The notes under the pieces are model-generated. The model worked only from the letters and a program-made list of their open reading frames with translations. It had not been told where the DNA came from and searched no databases. The translations under genes were made by a program, and so were the position numbers. A stretch of DNA of 53,514 nucleotides, from the NCBI GenBank assembly GCA_018058135.1, contig JAGPCK010000015.1, forward strand, positions 1 through 53,514, in the 5' to 3' direction. Shown piece after piece: positions 18,813 to 27,709 of the stretch; positions within the stretch are counted from its first letter, which is position 1, and each line of letters opens with the position of its first letter. This stretch comes from Bacteroidia bacterium (GTDB taxonomy: Bacteria > Bacteroidota > Bacteroidia > UKL13-3).

Positions 18813-20117
18813 ATGAATGTTTCTCAAATTTACGACTTATTCTTAGAAAAGAAAATAGTTTTTACGGATAGCCGTCAGGTTATTCCGCAGGGAATTTTCT
18901 TTGCGTTGAAAGGGCCCAGTTTTAATGGCAATCAATATGCACTGGCTTCGTTTGATGCGGGTGCTGCATTTGCTGTTGTTGATGAAGCCGAATTTGCTGT
19001 TGATGATCGTTTCATACTGGTTGACGATGTATTAAAAACACTGCAGGAACTGGCACATCACCACCGCATGCAATTGGGTATTCCGGTAATTGCCATTGTG
19101 GGTTCCAACGGCAAAACAACTACCAAAGAACTTATCTCAGCGGTGTTGTCAAAGAAGTTTAATCTATTAGCTACTCCCGGAAATTTCAACAACCACATTG
19201 GTGTTCCACTCACCTTACTCAAGCTTACTGCTGAACATGAGGTGGCGGTAATTGAAATGGGGGCCAATCATTTGGGGGAAAATGCTGAACTGTGCGAAAT
19301 AGCAGCACCCAATTACGGTATGATAACCAATATAGGTAAGGATCATCTGGAGGGTTTTGGTAGTCTGGAAGGTGTGGCACAGGCAAGCAGTGAATTGTAC
19401 TATTATTTGCTGAAGAATGAGGGTACAGCATTTGTTAATGGAAATGATGAGTGGTTGATGCGCATGGCTTCCCGACTTACACACAAAAAAGTATATGCAG
19501 GAAATTATGCAGATACTATAAAGGAGGCAGATTACGCTGCACAACTGATTAATGCACGGCCATCCATTGTATTTGCTATTGAAGGATTTCGCAGAGAAAT
19601 AGTTTCTGTACTTTCAGGTGAATACAACTTTGATAACATTATGGCAGCAGTTGCTTTTGGTCGTTTCTTTGGTGTTCCTTTGGAGCATATTGCCGAAGCG
19701 GTGGAAGGGTATGAGCCTAAAAATAACCGCTCGCAAATTATACAAAAGGGAACGCGTACCATTTATCTTGATGCTTACAATGCGAATCCTTCGAGTATGG
19801 AATTGTCGCTTAGAAATTTTGCAGCAAACAAGTTTGAAAATGCCATAGCCATCTTGGGTGATATGTTTGAATTAGGAGATTACAGTGATGCAGAACACCG
19901 GCAAATGGCTGAGACTGCCGCCTCACTGGGCTTAAAAGAGGTGTGGCTGGTAGGGAAAGAATTTGCGAAGTACGCCTCTTCAGTTAACGCCCGTTCATTT
20001 TTATCAGCAGAAGAAGTGAAGGAACATATTCGGGCAAATGATTTTTCCAGTTATACATTTTTCCTTAAAGGTTCCCGGGGTATGAAACTGGAAACTATTC
20101 TGGAGTCGTTTGATTAA
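18813..20117 (+). CDS. murF: UDP-N-acetylmuramoyl-tripeptide--D-alanyl-D-alanine ligase MurF
   Basis: MurF adds D-Ala-D-Ala to UDP-MurNAc-tripeptide, the last cytoplasmic step of precursor synthesis. The 434-residue protein shows the P-loop G-S-N-G-K-T-T-T-K, EMGANHLGE, TNIGKDHLEGFGS and DAYNANPSSM, all typical of MurF. It lies about 3.4 kb after ftsZ, apart from the main cluster and separated from it by two unrelated genes on the other strand. Its 3' end overlaps the convergent thiL gene by 23 bases. Confidence 0.96.
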   Translation: MNVSQIYDLFLEKKIVFTDSRQVIPQGIFFALKGPSFNGNQYALASFDAGAAFAVVDEAEFAVDDRFILVDDVLKTLQELAHHHRMQLGIPVIAIVGSNGKTTTKELISAVLSKKFNLLATPGNFNNHIGVPLTLLKLTAEHEVAVIEMGANHLGENAELCEIAAPNYGMITNIGKDHLEGFGSLEGVAQASSELYYYLLKNEGTAFVNGNDEWLMRMASRLTHKKVYAGNYADTIKEADYAAQLINARPSIVFAIEGFRREIVSVLSGEYNFDNIMAAVAFGRFFGVPLEHIAEAVEGYEPKNNRSQIIQKGTRTIYLDAYNANPSSMELSLRNFAANKFENAIAILGDMFELGDYSDAEHRQMAETAASLGLKEVWLVGKEFAKYASSVNARSFLSAEEVKEHIRANDFSSYTFFLKGSRGMKLETILESFD

Positions 20118-21153
20118 AATGATTCCAGCCTTGTGCCTGGATGGGATGCACATTACCCGACTTTGAAATAAGGTATTTGCCGCTGTCTATGGCAGTAGAA
20201 TGCCCGATAATACTTATTTCACTTATGTCTTTTACTTTTTCAAAATCGGATTGCGAAATGGTAAACAACAACTCGTAATCTTCACCACCACTCAAGGCGC
20301 ACATGGTAGGATCTAAATTGAATTCGCGCGCAGTATTGTAGGTTACACTGTCGATAGGTATTTTTTCTTCATACACATTCATGCCCACACCTGATTGCTC
20401 GCACAAGTGGAAAATCTCAGAAGCCAGTCCGTCAGAAATATCAATCATAGCTGTGGGCAATACTCCGGCTTTGGAAAGCAGTGCTAAAATATCTACCCGT
20501 GCTTCAGGTTTTAGCTGCCGTTCGAGTACGTAATCAAATCCTGCTAAATCAGGTTGTACTTCAGGTGTTTCTAAAAACACTCTTTTTTCTCTTTCCAATA
20601 GTTGGTAACCCATGTAGGCCGCGCCTAAATCGCCACTTACACATAACAAGTCTCCTTCTTTGGCCCCAGTGCGGTAAACCACTTTTTCCTTATCTGCTTC
20701 ACCAATTGCTGTAATGGAAAGTATTAATCCCTGCTTGGACGATGTGGTATCACCACCCACTAAATCTACATTATAATTTTTGCAGGCTGCACGAATACCA
20801 TCATACAATTCTTCCACAGCAGCCAACGTGTATTTACTGGATAGGCCTATGCTCACGGTAATCTGTTTGGCCTCACCGTTCATTGCACAAATGTCGGATA
20901 TATTCACTGCAACTGCTTTGTATCCCAAATGTTTCAAAGGCATGTACATCAGGTCAAAGTGAATACCTTCTAGCAGCATATCGGTTGTAACTAAGGTAAC
21001 TTTACCATTGCCGGTATCTATAACTGCAGCATCATCACCTACAGATTTTATTGTTGATTTTTGAACGGTGGTGAAAGGGCCGGTCAGGTGTTTAATAAGG
21101 CCGAACTCGCCCAACTGCTCAATCGAAACGGGGCCTTTAGATTCTGATATCAT
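20095..21153 (-). CDS. thiL: Thiamine-monophosphate kinase ThiL
   Basis: ThiL phosphorylates thiamine monophosphate to thiamine diphosphate with ATP. The 352-residue protein belongs to the PurM-like fold family: an N-terminal EFGLIKHLTG segment, then GDDAAVIDTG, TTDMLLEGIHFDL, VGGDTTSS (Mg-ATP binding), DISDGLASE and SGGEDYELLFT follow in the family order. The start at 21153 is supported by a TATCTTTG promoter box a few bases upstream. The 3' end overlaps convergent murF by 23 bases. Confidence 0.95.
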   Translation of the reverse strand: MISESKGPVSIEQLGEFGLIKHLTGPFTTVQKSTIKSVGDDAAVIDTGNGKVTLVTTDMLLEGIHFDLMYMPLKHLGYKAVAVNISDICAMNGEAKQITVSIGLSSKYTLAAVEELYDGIRAACKNYNVDLVGGDTTSSKQGLILSITAIGEADKEKVVYRTGAKEGDLLCVSGDLGAAYMGYQLLEREKRVFLETPEVQPDLAGFDYVLERQLKPEARVDILALLSKAGVLPTAMIDISDGLASEIFHLCEQSGVGMNVYEEKIPIDSVTYNTAREFNLDPTMCALSGGEDYELLFTISQSDFEKVKDISEISIIGHSTAIDSGKYLISKSGNVHPIQAQGWNHFNQTTPE

Positions 21154-21157
21154 GCTT

Positions 21158-21165
21158 CAAAGATA
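21158..21165 (-). promoter_or_regulatory. Bacteroidota-type -7 box (TATCTTTG) of thiL
   Basis: On the minus strand TATCTTTG matches TAnnTTTG and ends five bases upstream of the thiL ATG, so transcription would begin at or next to the start codon, giving a (nearly) leaderless message. No clear TTG element is seen about 20 bases further upstream. Confidence 0.45.
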
Positions 21166-21285
21166 GTTTTTTAGAAAGGTATAATTTTCAGCGTATTTTA
21201 TATAATTATGAAATTCAGGTGTTTATATCTTTATTCTTTTCTTTTAGTCTTCTCACAAAGTTCTCCCGGCAATCAAAGATTTACT

Positions 21286-21293
21286 TATTTTTG
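21286..21293 (+). promoter_or_regulatory. Possible -7 box (TATTTTTG) for the parvulin operon
   Basis: TATTTTTG matches TAnnTTTG and lies 16-28 bases before the two candidate starts of the PpiC gene. No convincing TTG -33 element is present at the usual spacing, so support is modest. Confidence 0.35.
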
Positions 21294-21320
21294 CCCTTAC
21301 TTTAAAAAATGACGATATAC

Positions 21321-23312
21321 ATGAAAAAATGGAGCTTGTTGGTTTTAGTTGCGGTAACGCAAATTGCTTTTGCACAAAAGAAAGCAACTAAAACAGTTTT
21401 GCCTGCGAAACCTGCAGATCAGGTATTGTTTACATTTGGAACTGATACCGTTTACCGTTCCGAGTTTGAACGTATTTATTCTAAAAATAACACCAGCAAG
21501 GAACAACCTGATGAAAAAAGCATCAAAGAGTACCTTGACTTGTATGTGAACTTTAAACTGAAAGTAAAAGAAGCAAAAGTAAACGGATTAGATACCTTAA
21601 GTTCATTTAGGCAAGAACTGGGAGGGTACCGCAAACAATTGGCACAACCCTACTTAGTTGATAAATCAGTAACCAATCAATTGGTGAAAGAAGCTTACGA
21701 GCGTATGAAGCAGGAGGTAAACGCCAGTCACATATTAATTAACTGTGATGAGAATGCACTACCTAAAGATACTGTTGCTGCCTACAACAAGGCCATGGAT
21801 ATTCGCAAGCAATTACTGAAGGGCGAAATTTTTGATTCATTAGCAGTAAAATATTCCAACGATCCTTCCGCGGCACGTAACTATGGTAATCTCGGATGGT
21901 TTACTGCATTCCAGATGATTTATGCTTTTGAAACAGGAGCATACCTTACTGAAATAGGAAAAATTTCTATGCCCATCCGCACTCGTTTTGGTTACCATGT
22001 TATAAAAGTTTTAGGTAGAAGACCGGCCCGAGGCGAAGTGAAGGCGGCTCACATTATGGTAAAGTTTCAGGCAGGCGCAACACCTGAGCAAGAGAAAGAA
22101 ACTAAGGCTAAAATAGATCAGGCTTTCACTAAACTAAAAGGCGGTGCCAAGTTTGAAGATATAGTAAAAGAATATTCACAAGACGAAAGCAGTTTGAGAA
22201 ACAACGGAGAAATGAACTGGATAACCAGCTCAGGTAATTTTCCTACAGAGTTCAAAGATGCTGCTTTTGCACTTAAAAATAATGGCGACTACTCCGAGCC
22301 GGTAAAAACACCTTACGGTTGGCACATTATCAAAAGAATTGATAAAAAGGACCTGCCTCCTATGAAAGAACTGGAGGAAAATATCAAAACTAAAATTAAC
22401 CGCGACTCCCGTTCTGAAATAAACAAACAAGCTGTTGTGGAACGCATCAAAAAAGAGAACGGATTCAAAGAAAATGCTCTTGCCTACAAAGAGGTCCTCA
22501 AAGCAGTTGACTCTACTTTGTTGCAGGGGAAATGGGACAAAGAGCGGGCAAAAAATTTGAATAAAGTAATGTTTAGCGTTACAGGCAAAAACTTTACACA
22601 ACAGGATTTTGCTCAATACATTGCCGATTATCAAACCCCGCGCAATGCTACTTCTATTGATGCCGCTTTACAGGGAATGTACAAAGATTACATCACCTTC
22701 AAAATGGTGGAATTTGAAGAAGCGGGTCTCGATAAAAAGTATGAAGATTTCCGTAACCTGATGCAGGAATATCATGACGGTATCCTGCTGTTTGATCTTA
22801 CAGATAAAAAAGTATGGTCAAAAGCAGTGAACGATACCATAGGGTTACAAGCCTATTATGAAAAAAACAAATCGCGCTTTTTGTACAAAGACAGGTATGT
22901 AGTGGATACGTATACCTGTGCTGATGAAAAAACAGCTAAAGCCGTTCAGAAAATGATTTCATCCGGCAAATCTGTTGATGAGATTAAATCAAAAATCAAT
23001 AAGAAAAACCCTAAAGCAGTTGAAGTGAAATCACGTAAAGTAGAAACAGGTGAAGACAGTGTTCTGGATGATGCCTGCAAAGCAGCAGGTACCGGAAAGT
23101 GTAACCGTTTGATTATCGCTGATAAAAACAGTGTTAGTGTATTTCAGGTAATTGTAGAGGTACAAGGTCCGCAACCTAAAGACCTGAAAGACGTAAAAGG
23201 ATTGATTACTGCCGAGTACCAGAATCAATTGGAAAAAGACTGGCTGGCAGAACTGAAAGCAAAATATCCTGTACAAGTAAATCAGGCTACTGTGAATACT
23301 CTGTTCAAGTAA
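21321..23312 (+). CDS. Periplasmic parvulin-type peptidyl-prolyl isomerase with tandem PpiC domains
   Basis: The 663-residue exported protein (signal peptide ending near AFAQ) carries an N-terminal SurA-like chaperone segment and two consecutive parvulin domains. The first runs from VNASHILINC to FGYHVIKVLGR, the second from VKAAHIMVKFQ to YGWHIIKRIDK, with a further degenerate region to the C-terminus. Family members catalyse proline cis-trans isomerisation and chaperone outer-membrane proteins. An alternative start at 21309 would add MTIY. It is the first of three consecutive SurA/PpiC-related genes. Confidence 0.88.
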   Translation: MKKWSLLVLVAVTQIAFAQKKATKTVLPAKPADQVLFTFGTDTVYRSEFERIYSKNNTSKEQPDEKSIKEYLDLYVNFKLKVKEAKVNGLDTLSSFRQELGGYRKQLAQPYLVDKSVTNQLVKEAYERMKQEVNASHILINCDENALPKDTVAAYNKAMDIRKQLLKGEIFDSLAVKYSNDPSAARNYGNLGWFTAFQMIYAFETGAYLTEIGKISMPIRTRFGYHVIKVLGRRPARGEVKAAHIMVKFQAGATPEQEKETKAKIDQAFTKLKGGAKFEDIVKEYSQDESSLRNNGEMNWITSSGNFPTEFKDAAFALKNNGDYSEPVKTPYGWHIIKRIDKKDLPPMKELEENIKTKINRDSRSEINKQAVVERIKKENGFKENALAYKEVLKAVDSTLLQGKWDKERAKNLNKVMFSVTGKNFTQQDFAQYIADYQTPRNATSIDAALQGMYKDYITFKMVEFEEAGLDKKYEDFRNLMQEYHDGILLFDLTDKKVWSKAVNDTIGLQAYYEKNKSRFLYKDRYVVDTYTCADEKTAKAVQKMISSGKSVDEIKSKINKKNPKAVEVKSRKVETGEDSVLDDACKAAGTGKCNRLIIADKNSVSVFQVIVEVQGPQPKDLKDVKGLITAEYQNQLEKDWLAELKAKYPVQVNQATVNTLFK

Positions 23313-23328
23313 GTCGTCATACTTTAGC

Positions 23329-24165
23329 ATGAAACCTGGCGTTAGCATATGGATAGCTTTGATTATGTTAGTCGCTTGTAATACAAAAGATTCTAAAAGC
23401 ACTTCTGCCCAACTCGCCCGTGTTGGGCAGAAGTATTTATATGCAGACGACCTGAGTCAGGCTATACGCAGCCGAAGTCCATTGCAGGATAGTGCACAGT
23501 ACGTTAAGGAACTCATTAATTCATGGGTTAAACAACAGGTACTTTTACAGCAGGCTGAAAAAAATCTTTCGAAAGAGGATCAGGATACTCAAAAAAAACT
23601 GGAGGACTACCGGAATTCATTGCTTATTTACGAATACGAAAAGCAATTGCTGAATCAACAACTGGATACTGTTATTACCGAAGCACAAATATTGTCGTAC
23701 TTCAAAAACAACAAGAGTAACTTTGAGCTCAAAAAGAATCTGATTCGATTGAAATTTGTGAAAACGGATGCCCGCCATAAAGACCTTGATAAAATTCGTA
23801 ACTGGCTTAAAAATGACAAGCAGGCAGAGCTTACTTTCTGGTGCAAAACAAATGCATCTAACTATTTTCTGGATGAAAGCGTATGGCTCGATTTTGCCGA
23901 TGTACTCAAGGAGATTCCTATTCGTACTTACAACGAAGAAGCATTTTTAAACAATAATACCTATACTGAAGTAAAAGACGGGGACTTTCTTTATATTGTA
24001 CGCATCATGGACTACCGTATTCGCAATTCGACTTCCGATCCGGGGCAAGAACGAGAACGTATTAAGGAAATGATACTCAACCAGCGTAAAGTGAAATTGC
24101 TGAAAACGATGGAGCAGAATATGATAAAGGAAGCCGAACTATCTAATAATATTGAAATATTTTAA
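23329..24165 (+). CDS. SurA-like lipoprotein lacking a recognisable isomerase domain
   Basis: The 278-residue product begins with a lipoprotein signal (lipobox L-V-A-C, Cys at about residue 17). A helical SurA-N-like region follows (about residues 45-125), then a segment that resembles a worn parvulin domain, ending DGDFLYIVRIMDYR. The family isomerase motifs are not evident, so it is probably a chaperone rather than an enzyme. It lies between two parvulin genes, 16 bases after the first and two before the next, so the three very likely act as one outer-membrane biogenesis unit. The relation to SurA is inferred from layout and context. Confidence 0.7.
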   Translation: MKPGVSIWIALIMLVACNTKDSKSTSAQLARVGQKYLYADDLSQAIRSRSPLQDSAQYVKELINSWVKQQVLLQQAEKNLSKEDQDTQKKLEDYRNSLLIYEYEKQLLNQQLDTVITEAQILSYFKNNKSNFELKKNLIRLKFVKTDARHKDLDKIRNWLKNDKQAELTFWCKTNASNYFLDESVWLDFADVLKEIPIRTYNEEAFLNNNTYTEVKDGDFLYIVRIMDYRIRNSTSDPGQERERIKEMILNQRKVKLLKTMEQNMIKEAELSNNIEIF

Positions 24166-24166
24166 C

Positions 24167-25504
24167 ATGAATATACGTGCTGTAGTCTCTGCATTTGCTC
24201 TTCTTTTTGTACTAAGCGCACAAGCGCAGGTAGTGGATGAGATAATAGGAGCAGTGGGAGATAAAATTATTCTGAAGTCGGAAATTGAAGCGGAGGTGGA
24301 ACAAATTAAAAAGCAGGCCGAGGGGCCACTTCCTCCCGATATCCGATGTGAGATTCTAAACCAGAAACTGGCTGAAAAACTGATGCTGCACAAAGCCGAT
24401 TTGGATAGTGTGGTGGTTGATGAAGATCGCGTAAATACAGAACTGGAAACCAGGGTACGCAGATTGATTGCCCAGTTTGGCGGTGAAAAGGCATTTGAAG
24501 ACTATTACGGTAAAACCATTGCTGAGATAAAGGCCGAGAATCGGGATAAGATCAGGGAGAGTATGGTAGTGGAGGAAATGCGTCAGAAGGTTCTGAAGGA
24601 TGTTAAAGTAAGCCCTACGGATGTAAAAAAATACTTCAACAGTATTCCTGAAGATAGTCTGCCGTTTTATAGCGCAGAGATTGAAGTGGCTCAAATTATT
24701 CGTATGCCCAAGGTGAGCAAACAAGCCAAAGAAATTGCCTTAATGCGCATTACAGAAATACGGGAGCGTATTATGCAAGGCGAAAGTTTTCAAACCTTAG
24801 CTGTTCTCTATTCAGATGACCCCGGTTCAGCATCCAAGGGTGGGGAGCTAGGTTTTTTTAACAGGGGCGATATGGTTCCGGAATTTGATGCACAAGCTTT
24901 CCGTTTAAAGAAAGATACCGTTTCTAAAATAATTGAAACCAACTATGGCTATCACATTTTACAGCTGATAGCGCGCAGAGGTGAAAGTGCGAATGTTCGG
25001 CATATTCTTATTCGTGCTCAAACTACCAAGGACGATTTAAAAGAGGCGAAGGAGTTGATGGACAGTTTGTATTACCGAATGAAATACGATTCACTTCCGT
25101 TTGTTACAGCAGCCAAAAAATACTCTGATGAGGAGGAAACTAAATCGGGCGGAGGTTTTTTGCGTGATCCGCAAACAGGTAGTACTAAAATAAATGTGGA
25201 GATGCTCGACAAAAGCATGTACCTCACCATTGAGAAAATGAAACCGGGTGAAATTTCAGAGCCTGAACTCATCAGGTTGCCCGATGGTTCTCAGGCTTAC
25301 CGCATGATTTACCTTAAGTCAGAGATACCACCCCATAAAGCCAATCTGAGAGAAGATTACCAGAAATTTCAAGGCATTGCATCCGCACAAAAACAGCAGG
25401 AAGTGATGAATACGTGGATAGGGAAGTACAAAGGAAAATATTACGTGAAAGTGGGCGAAGATTTTCATAACTGTACTTCGCTTCAAATGTGGTTAAAAAA
25501 ATAA
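24167..25504 (+). CDS. surA: SurA-like periplasmic chaperone/peptidyl-prolyl isomerase
   Basis: The 445-residue exported protein (signal peptide to about residue 20, SAQA-QVVDE) has an N-terminal SurA domain (DEIIGAVGDKIILKSEIEAEVEQ) and two parvulin domains. The first contains SDDPGSASKGGELGFFNRGDMVPEFD and NYGYHILQL. The second runs from ANVRHILIRAQ and contains SDEEETKSGGGFLRD. SurA escorts unfolded outer-membrane proteins across the periplasm. The ATG at 24167 is preferred over an upstream TTG at 24152 that lies inside the previous gene. Confidence 0.88.
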   Translation: MNIRAVVSAFALLFVLSAQAQVVDEIIGAVGDKIILKSEIEAEVEQIKKQAEGPLPPDIRCEILNQKLAEKLMLHKADLDSVVVDEDRVNTELETRVRRLIAQFGGEKAFEDYYGKTIAEIKAENRDKIRESMVVEEMRQKVLKDVKVSPTDVKKYFNSIPEDSLPFYSAEIEVAQIIRMPKVSKQAKEIALMRITEIRERIMQGESFQTLAVLYSDDPGSASKGGELGFFNRGDMVPEFDAQAFRLKKDTVSKIIETNYGYHILQLIARRGESANVRHILIRAQTTKDDLKEAKELMDSLYYRMKYDSLPFVTAAKKYSDEEETKSGGGFLRDPQTGSTKINVEMLDKSMYLTIEKMKPGEISEPELIRLPDGSQAYRMIYLKSEIPPHKANLREDYQKFQGIASAQKQQEVMNTWIGKYKGKYYVKVGEDFHNCTSLQMWLKK

Positions 25505-25508
25505 TTCA

Positions 25509-26477
25509 ATGACATTACCATACAAATCAGATGTTGAAGGTGCTGATGCACTAAAAGAAAAATACAAACAACTCACTACCGAAATAGGAAAGGTAATTGT
25601 GGGCCAGCAACAGGTAGTGGAAGATGTACTTACCTGTGTTTTTTCCAACGGGCATGCGCTGCTTATTGGTGTACCGGGTTTAGCGAAAACCTTATTAGTT
25701 AAGACCATTTCTCAGGCGCTTGATCTGAATTTTAACCGCATACAGTTTACGCCTGATTTAATGCCCTCTGATATTACGGGTTCTGAAATACTGGATGAAA
25801 ACAGGCATTTTAAATTCATCAAAGGCCCGTTGTTTGCCAACATTGTACTCGCTGACGAGATTAACCGTACCCCGCCTAAAACTCAGGCAGCATTACTTGA
25901 AGCCATGCAGGAAAAAAGTGTGAGTGTAAACGGACAACAACATCCCTTGCACGAACCGTTTTTTGTACTTGCTACACAAAACCCCATTGAACAGGAAGGT
26001 ACCTACCCTTTGCCTGAAGCACAACTCGACCGTTTTATGTTTAACATCGTGGTAGGCTATCCTACGTATGAAGACGAGTTGCAGGTGGTTAAATCTACCA
26101 CTTCGGGTGTTTCCCTTACACCTTCCAAAGTAATGACTGCAGCGGAGATTATCTACTTTCAGCAAATTGTACGTAAAGTTCCGGTAACGGATAATGTGTT
26201 GGAATATGCCGTAAAACTAGCTACTAAAACACGCCCGGGTACGGCATTGGCTACAGATAAAATCAACCAGTACATTTCCTTTGGTGCAGGTCCGCGTGCC
26301 AGTCAGTTCTTGGTGGTAGGAGCCAAGTGTCATGCACTTCTACACGGGAAATATTCACCCGATATTGAAGATGTAAGAGCCGTGGCCAAGCCTATTCTGC
26401 GGCACCGTTTGGTGAAAAATTACAAAGCTGAAGCCGAAGGTGTGAGCACCGAGCAGATAATAGATTCCTTACTTTAA
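25509..26477 (+). CDS. MoxR-family AAA+ ATPase
   Basis: The 322-residue protein is a complete MoxR ATPase: Walker A G-V-P-G-L-A-K-T near residue 53, Walker B LADEINRTPPKTQAALLEAMQE, sensor ATQNPIEQEGTYPLPEAQLDRF, and the C-terminal lid domain with GAGPRASQ. MoxR proteins act as chaperones that insert cofactors or metals, usually with VWA-domain partners (BatA type). Here no VWA gene is adjacent; the next gene is ybeY. The partner is therefore unknown. Confidence 0.93.
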   Translation: MTLPYKSDVEGADALKEKYKQLTTEIGKVIVGQQQVVEDVLTCVFSNGHALLIGVPGLAKTLLVKTISQALDLNFNRIQFTPDLMPSDITGSEILDENRHFKFIKGPLFANIVLADEINRTPPKTQAALLEAMQEKSVSVNGQQHPLHEPFFVLATQNPIEQEGTYPLPEAQLDRFMFNIVVGYPTYEDELQVVKSTTSGVSLTPSKVMTAAEIIYFQQIVRKVPVTDNVLEYAVKLATKTRPGTALATDKINQYISFGAGPRASQFLVVGAKCHALLHGKYSPDIEDVRAVAKPILRHRLVKNYKAEAEGVSTEQIIDSLL

Positions 26478-26483
26478 TTTTAT

Positions 26484-26514
26484 TTGGTGCATTAGCATCC
26501 GGTAATTATATTTG
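26484..26514 (+). promoter_or_regulatory. Promoter of ybeY, TTG-N20-TATATTTG
   Basis: TTG at 26484-26486 and TATATTTG at 26507-26514 are 20 bases apart, matching the Bacteroidota -33/-7 consensus. The -7 box ends four bases before the ybeY ATG at 26519, so the transcript would be leaderless or nearly so. Confidence 0.65.
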
Positions 26515-26518
26515 ATTG

Positions 26519-26941
26519 ATGTCTATTCAGTTTCATATGGCTGATGCCACTTTGCCCCTGAAGCACCGCACTGCTGTGAAAGAGTGGTTGGGAGATGTGG
26601 CTTTGAAAAAGAGAAAACGTATTGGTCAACTCGATTATGTGTTTTGTTCTGATGCCTATTTGCTCAACATCAACAAACAGTTTCTGAATCACGATACGTA
26701 TACAGATATTATCACATTTGATTATACCGAAGATGCAGTGTTGGGCGGAGAAATATATATCAGTATTGACCGCGTTAAGGAGAACGCAGTAAAGTTTGAT
26801 GTAACCGTTACCGAAGAACTTTGCCGGGTGATGGTGCACGGCCTGTTGCACCTTGCCGGTTACAAAGACAAAACTGCCGGGCATAAGCAGGAAATGCGTA
26901 ATGCAGAGGACGCTGCTCTCGCCTTGTTGTTTGAAGAATAA
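26519..26941 (+). CDS. ybeY: Endoribonuclease YbeY (16S rRNA maturation)
   Basis: YbeY is a zinc-dependent single-strand RNase involved in 16S rRNA 3'-end processing and ribosome quality control. The 140-residue protein carries the metal motif H-G-x-L-H-L-x-G-Y near residues 104-112, followed by a further histidine (AGHKQEM). The N-terminal half has NKQFLNHDTYTDIITFDY, typical of the family. The ATG at 26519 is preferred to a TTG three bases upstream. It ends one base from the convergent Arc-like gene. Confidence 0.93.
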   Translation: MSIQFHMADATLPLKHRTAVKEWLGDVALKKRKRIGQLDYVFCSDAYLLNINKQFLNHDTYTDIITFDYTEDAVLGGEIYISIDRVKENAVKFDVTVTEELCRVMVHGLLHLAGYKDKTAGHKQEMRNAEDAALALLFEE

Positions 26942-26942
26942 T

Positions 26943-27110
26943 CTATTTCTTTTTTGCAGTACCCTTCAGCCTGCCGTTTTCTTTCAAGGCCTTGTTCAGT
27001 AAAAATTCAATTTGCCCGTTCACGCTGCGAAATTCATCGGCTGCCCACTTTTCAATTTCCTGCATTATTTCAGGTGATATGCGTAATACAAATGCTTTTT
27101 TTTCGGCCAT
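26943..27110 (-). CDS. Small Arc/MetJ-type ribbon-helix-helix DNA-binding protein
   Basis: This 55-residue protein reads MAEKKAFVLRISPEIMQEIE, then KWAADEFRSVNGQIEFLLNK and a short basic tail. A beta strand (KAFVLRIS) followed by two helices is the ribbon-helix-helix layout of Arc-family proteins, which bind DNA as dimers through the strand. It lies three bases downstream of the membrane-protein gene on the same strand. The SPFH gene follows the same direction upstream, so the three may be co-regulated. The target is unknown. Confidence 0.8.
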   Translation of the reverse strand: MAEKKAFVLRISPEIMQEIEKWAADEFRSVNGQIEFLLNKALKENGRLKGTAKKK

Positions 27111-27113
27111 ATG

Positions 27114-27623
27114 CTATGCGGTCACTTCAATACATTCTATCCGGTACTGGTTTCGCAAATAGGCTAAAACCGTATTCAGTTCATCTTTTTGCTGGGTGCC
27201 TATCAGTATTTTTTTGCCATCGTTCAATTCCAGTTGCAAACCAATTTTACCCTTTACATTAAAGGCGCGTCCATTTTTAAACGAGTACCTAATGCCCCAT
27301 CCTCCGTATTCCAAAAGTGGTTTGTATTGTCGCACATAAGCTCGTTTAATTTCGCCCCATTTCCATTCATGCTTTGAGCGTGCAAAGGCAGATAACTGGA
27401 CCTCGATGCCGGTTGAATCAATTTTTGTTTTCAACCTCATAACCCAAAATACGATGGCCGATCCCATGGTGCTGAAAAGCATTATGAAATGAATAGATGG
27501 AGGCAGGAAAGTGATCGATTTTTTGTAAATAAGTATATTGACGATTAAATAAATACTGCCTCCGGCCAAAATAAACCAGAACCAGGTGTTCTTAAATTTT
27601 TGTAATTCGTTAAATGTTGTCAT
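27114..27623 (-). CDS. Unknown membrane protein, two N-terminal helices plus soluble PH-like domain
   Basis: I do not recognise a named gene. The 169-residue protein has two hydrophobic segments (about residues 12-33 and 43-62). The cytoplasmic domain of about 100 residues contains short strands (IDSTGIEVQ, WGIRYSFKNGRAFNVKGKIGLQLEL, DGKKILIGTQ), the pattern of a bacterial PH-like domain. It sits between the SPFH gene and the Arc-like gene on the same strand, with only three bases to the latter. Confidence 0.65.
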   Translation of the reverse strand: MTTFNELQKFKNTWFWFILAGGSIYLIVNILIYKKSITFLPPSIHFIMLFSTMGSAIVFWVMRLKTKIDSTGIEVQLSAFARSKHEWKWGEIKRAYVRQYKPLLEYGGWGIRYSFKNGRAFNVKGKIGLQLELNDGKKILIGTQQKDELNTVLAYLRNQYRIECIEVTA

Positions 27624-27637
27624 ATGTTTTAAGATGA

Positions 27638-27702
27638 GTCATTCCGAGCCCAGATGCTAATGGACAGATTTTTTGTCCCGATACATCTGGACTCAGAATG
27701 AC
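27638..27702. repeat. Large imperfect palindrome (REP-like, GTCATTCCGAGC type)
   Basis: A 19-bp left arm (27638-27656, GTCATTCCGAGC...) pairs with 27684-27702 (...GAATGAC) with two mismatches. Inside the loop a second stem GGACA/TGTCC forms. It lies in the gap between two same-strand genes and resembles the scattered palindromic units common in Bacteroidota chromosomes. It may also act as a terminator for the SPFH gene. Confidence 0.6.
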
Positions 27703-27709
27703 GGTTAAA

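Noticed and set aside
20095..20117. Overlap of murF and thiL 3' ends as a sign of an error
   Set aside because: Both proteins have complete family C-termini; a 23-base convergent overlap is acceptable in compact genomes.
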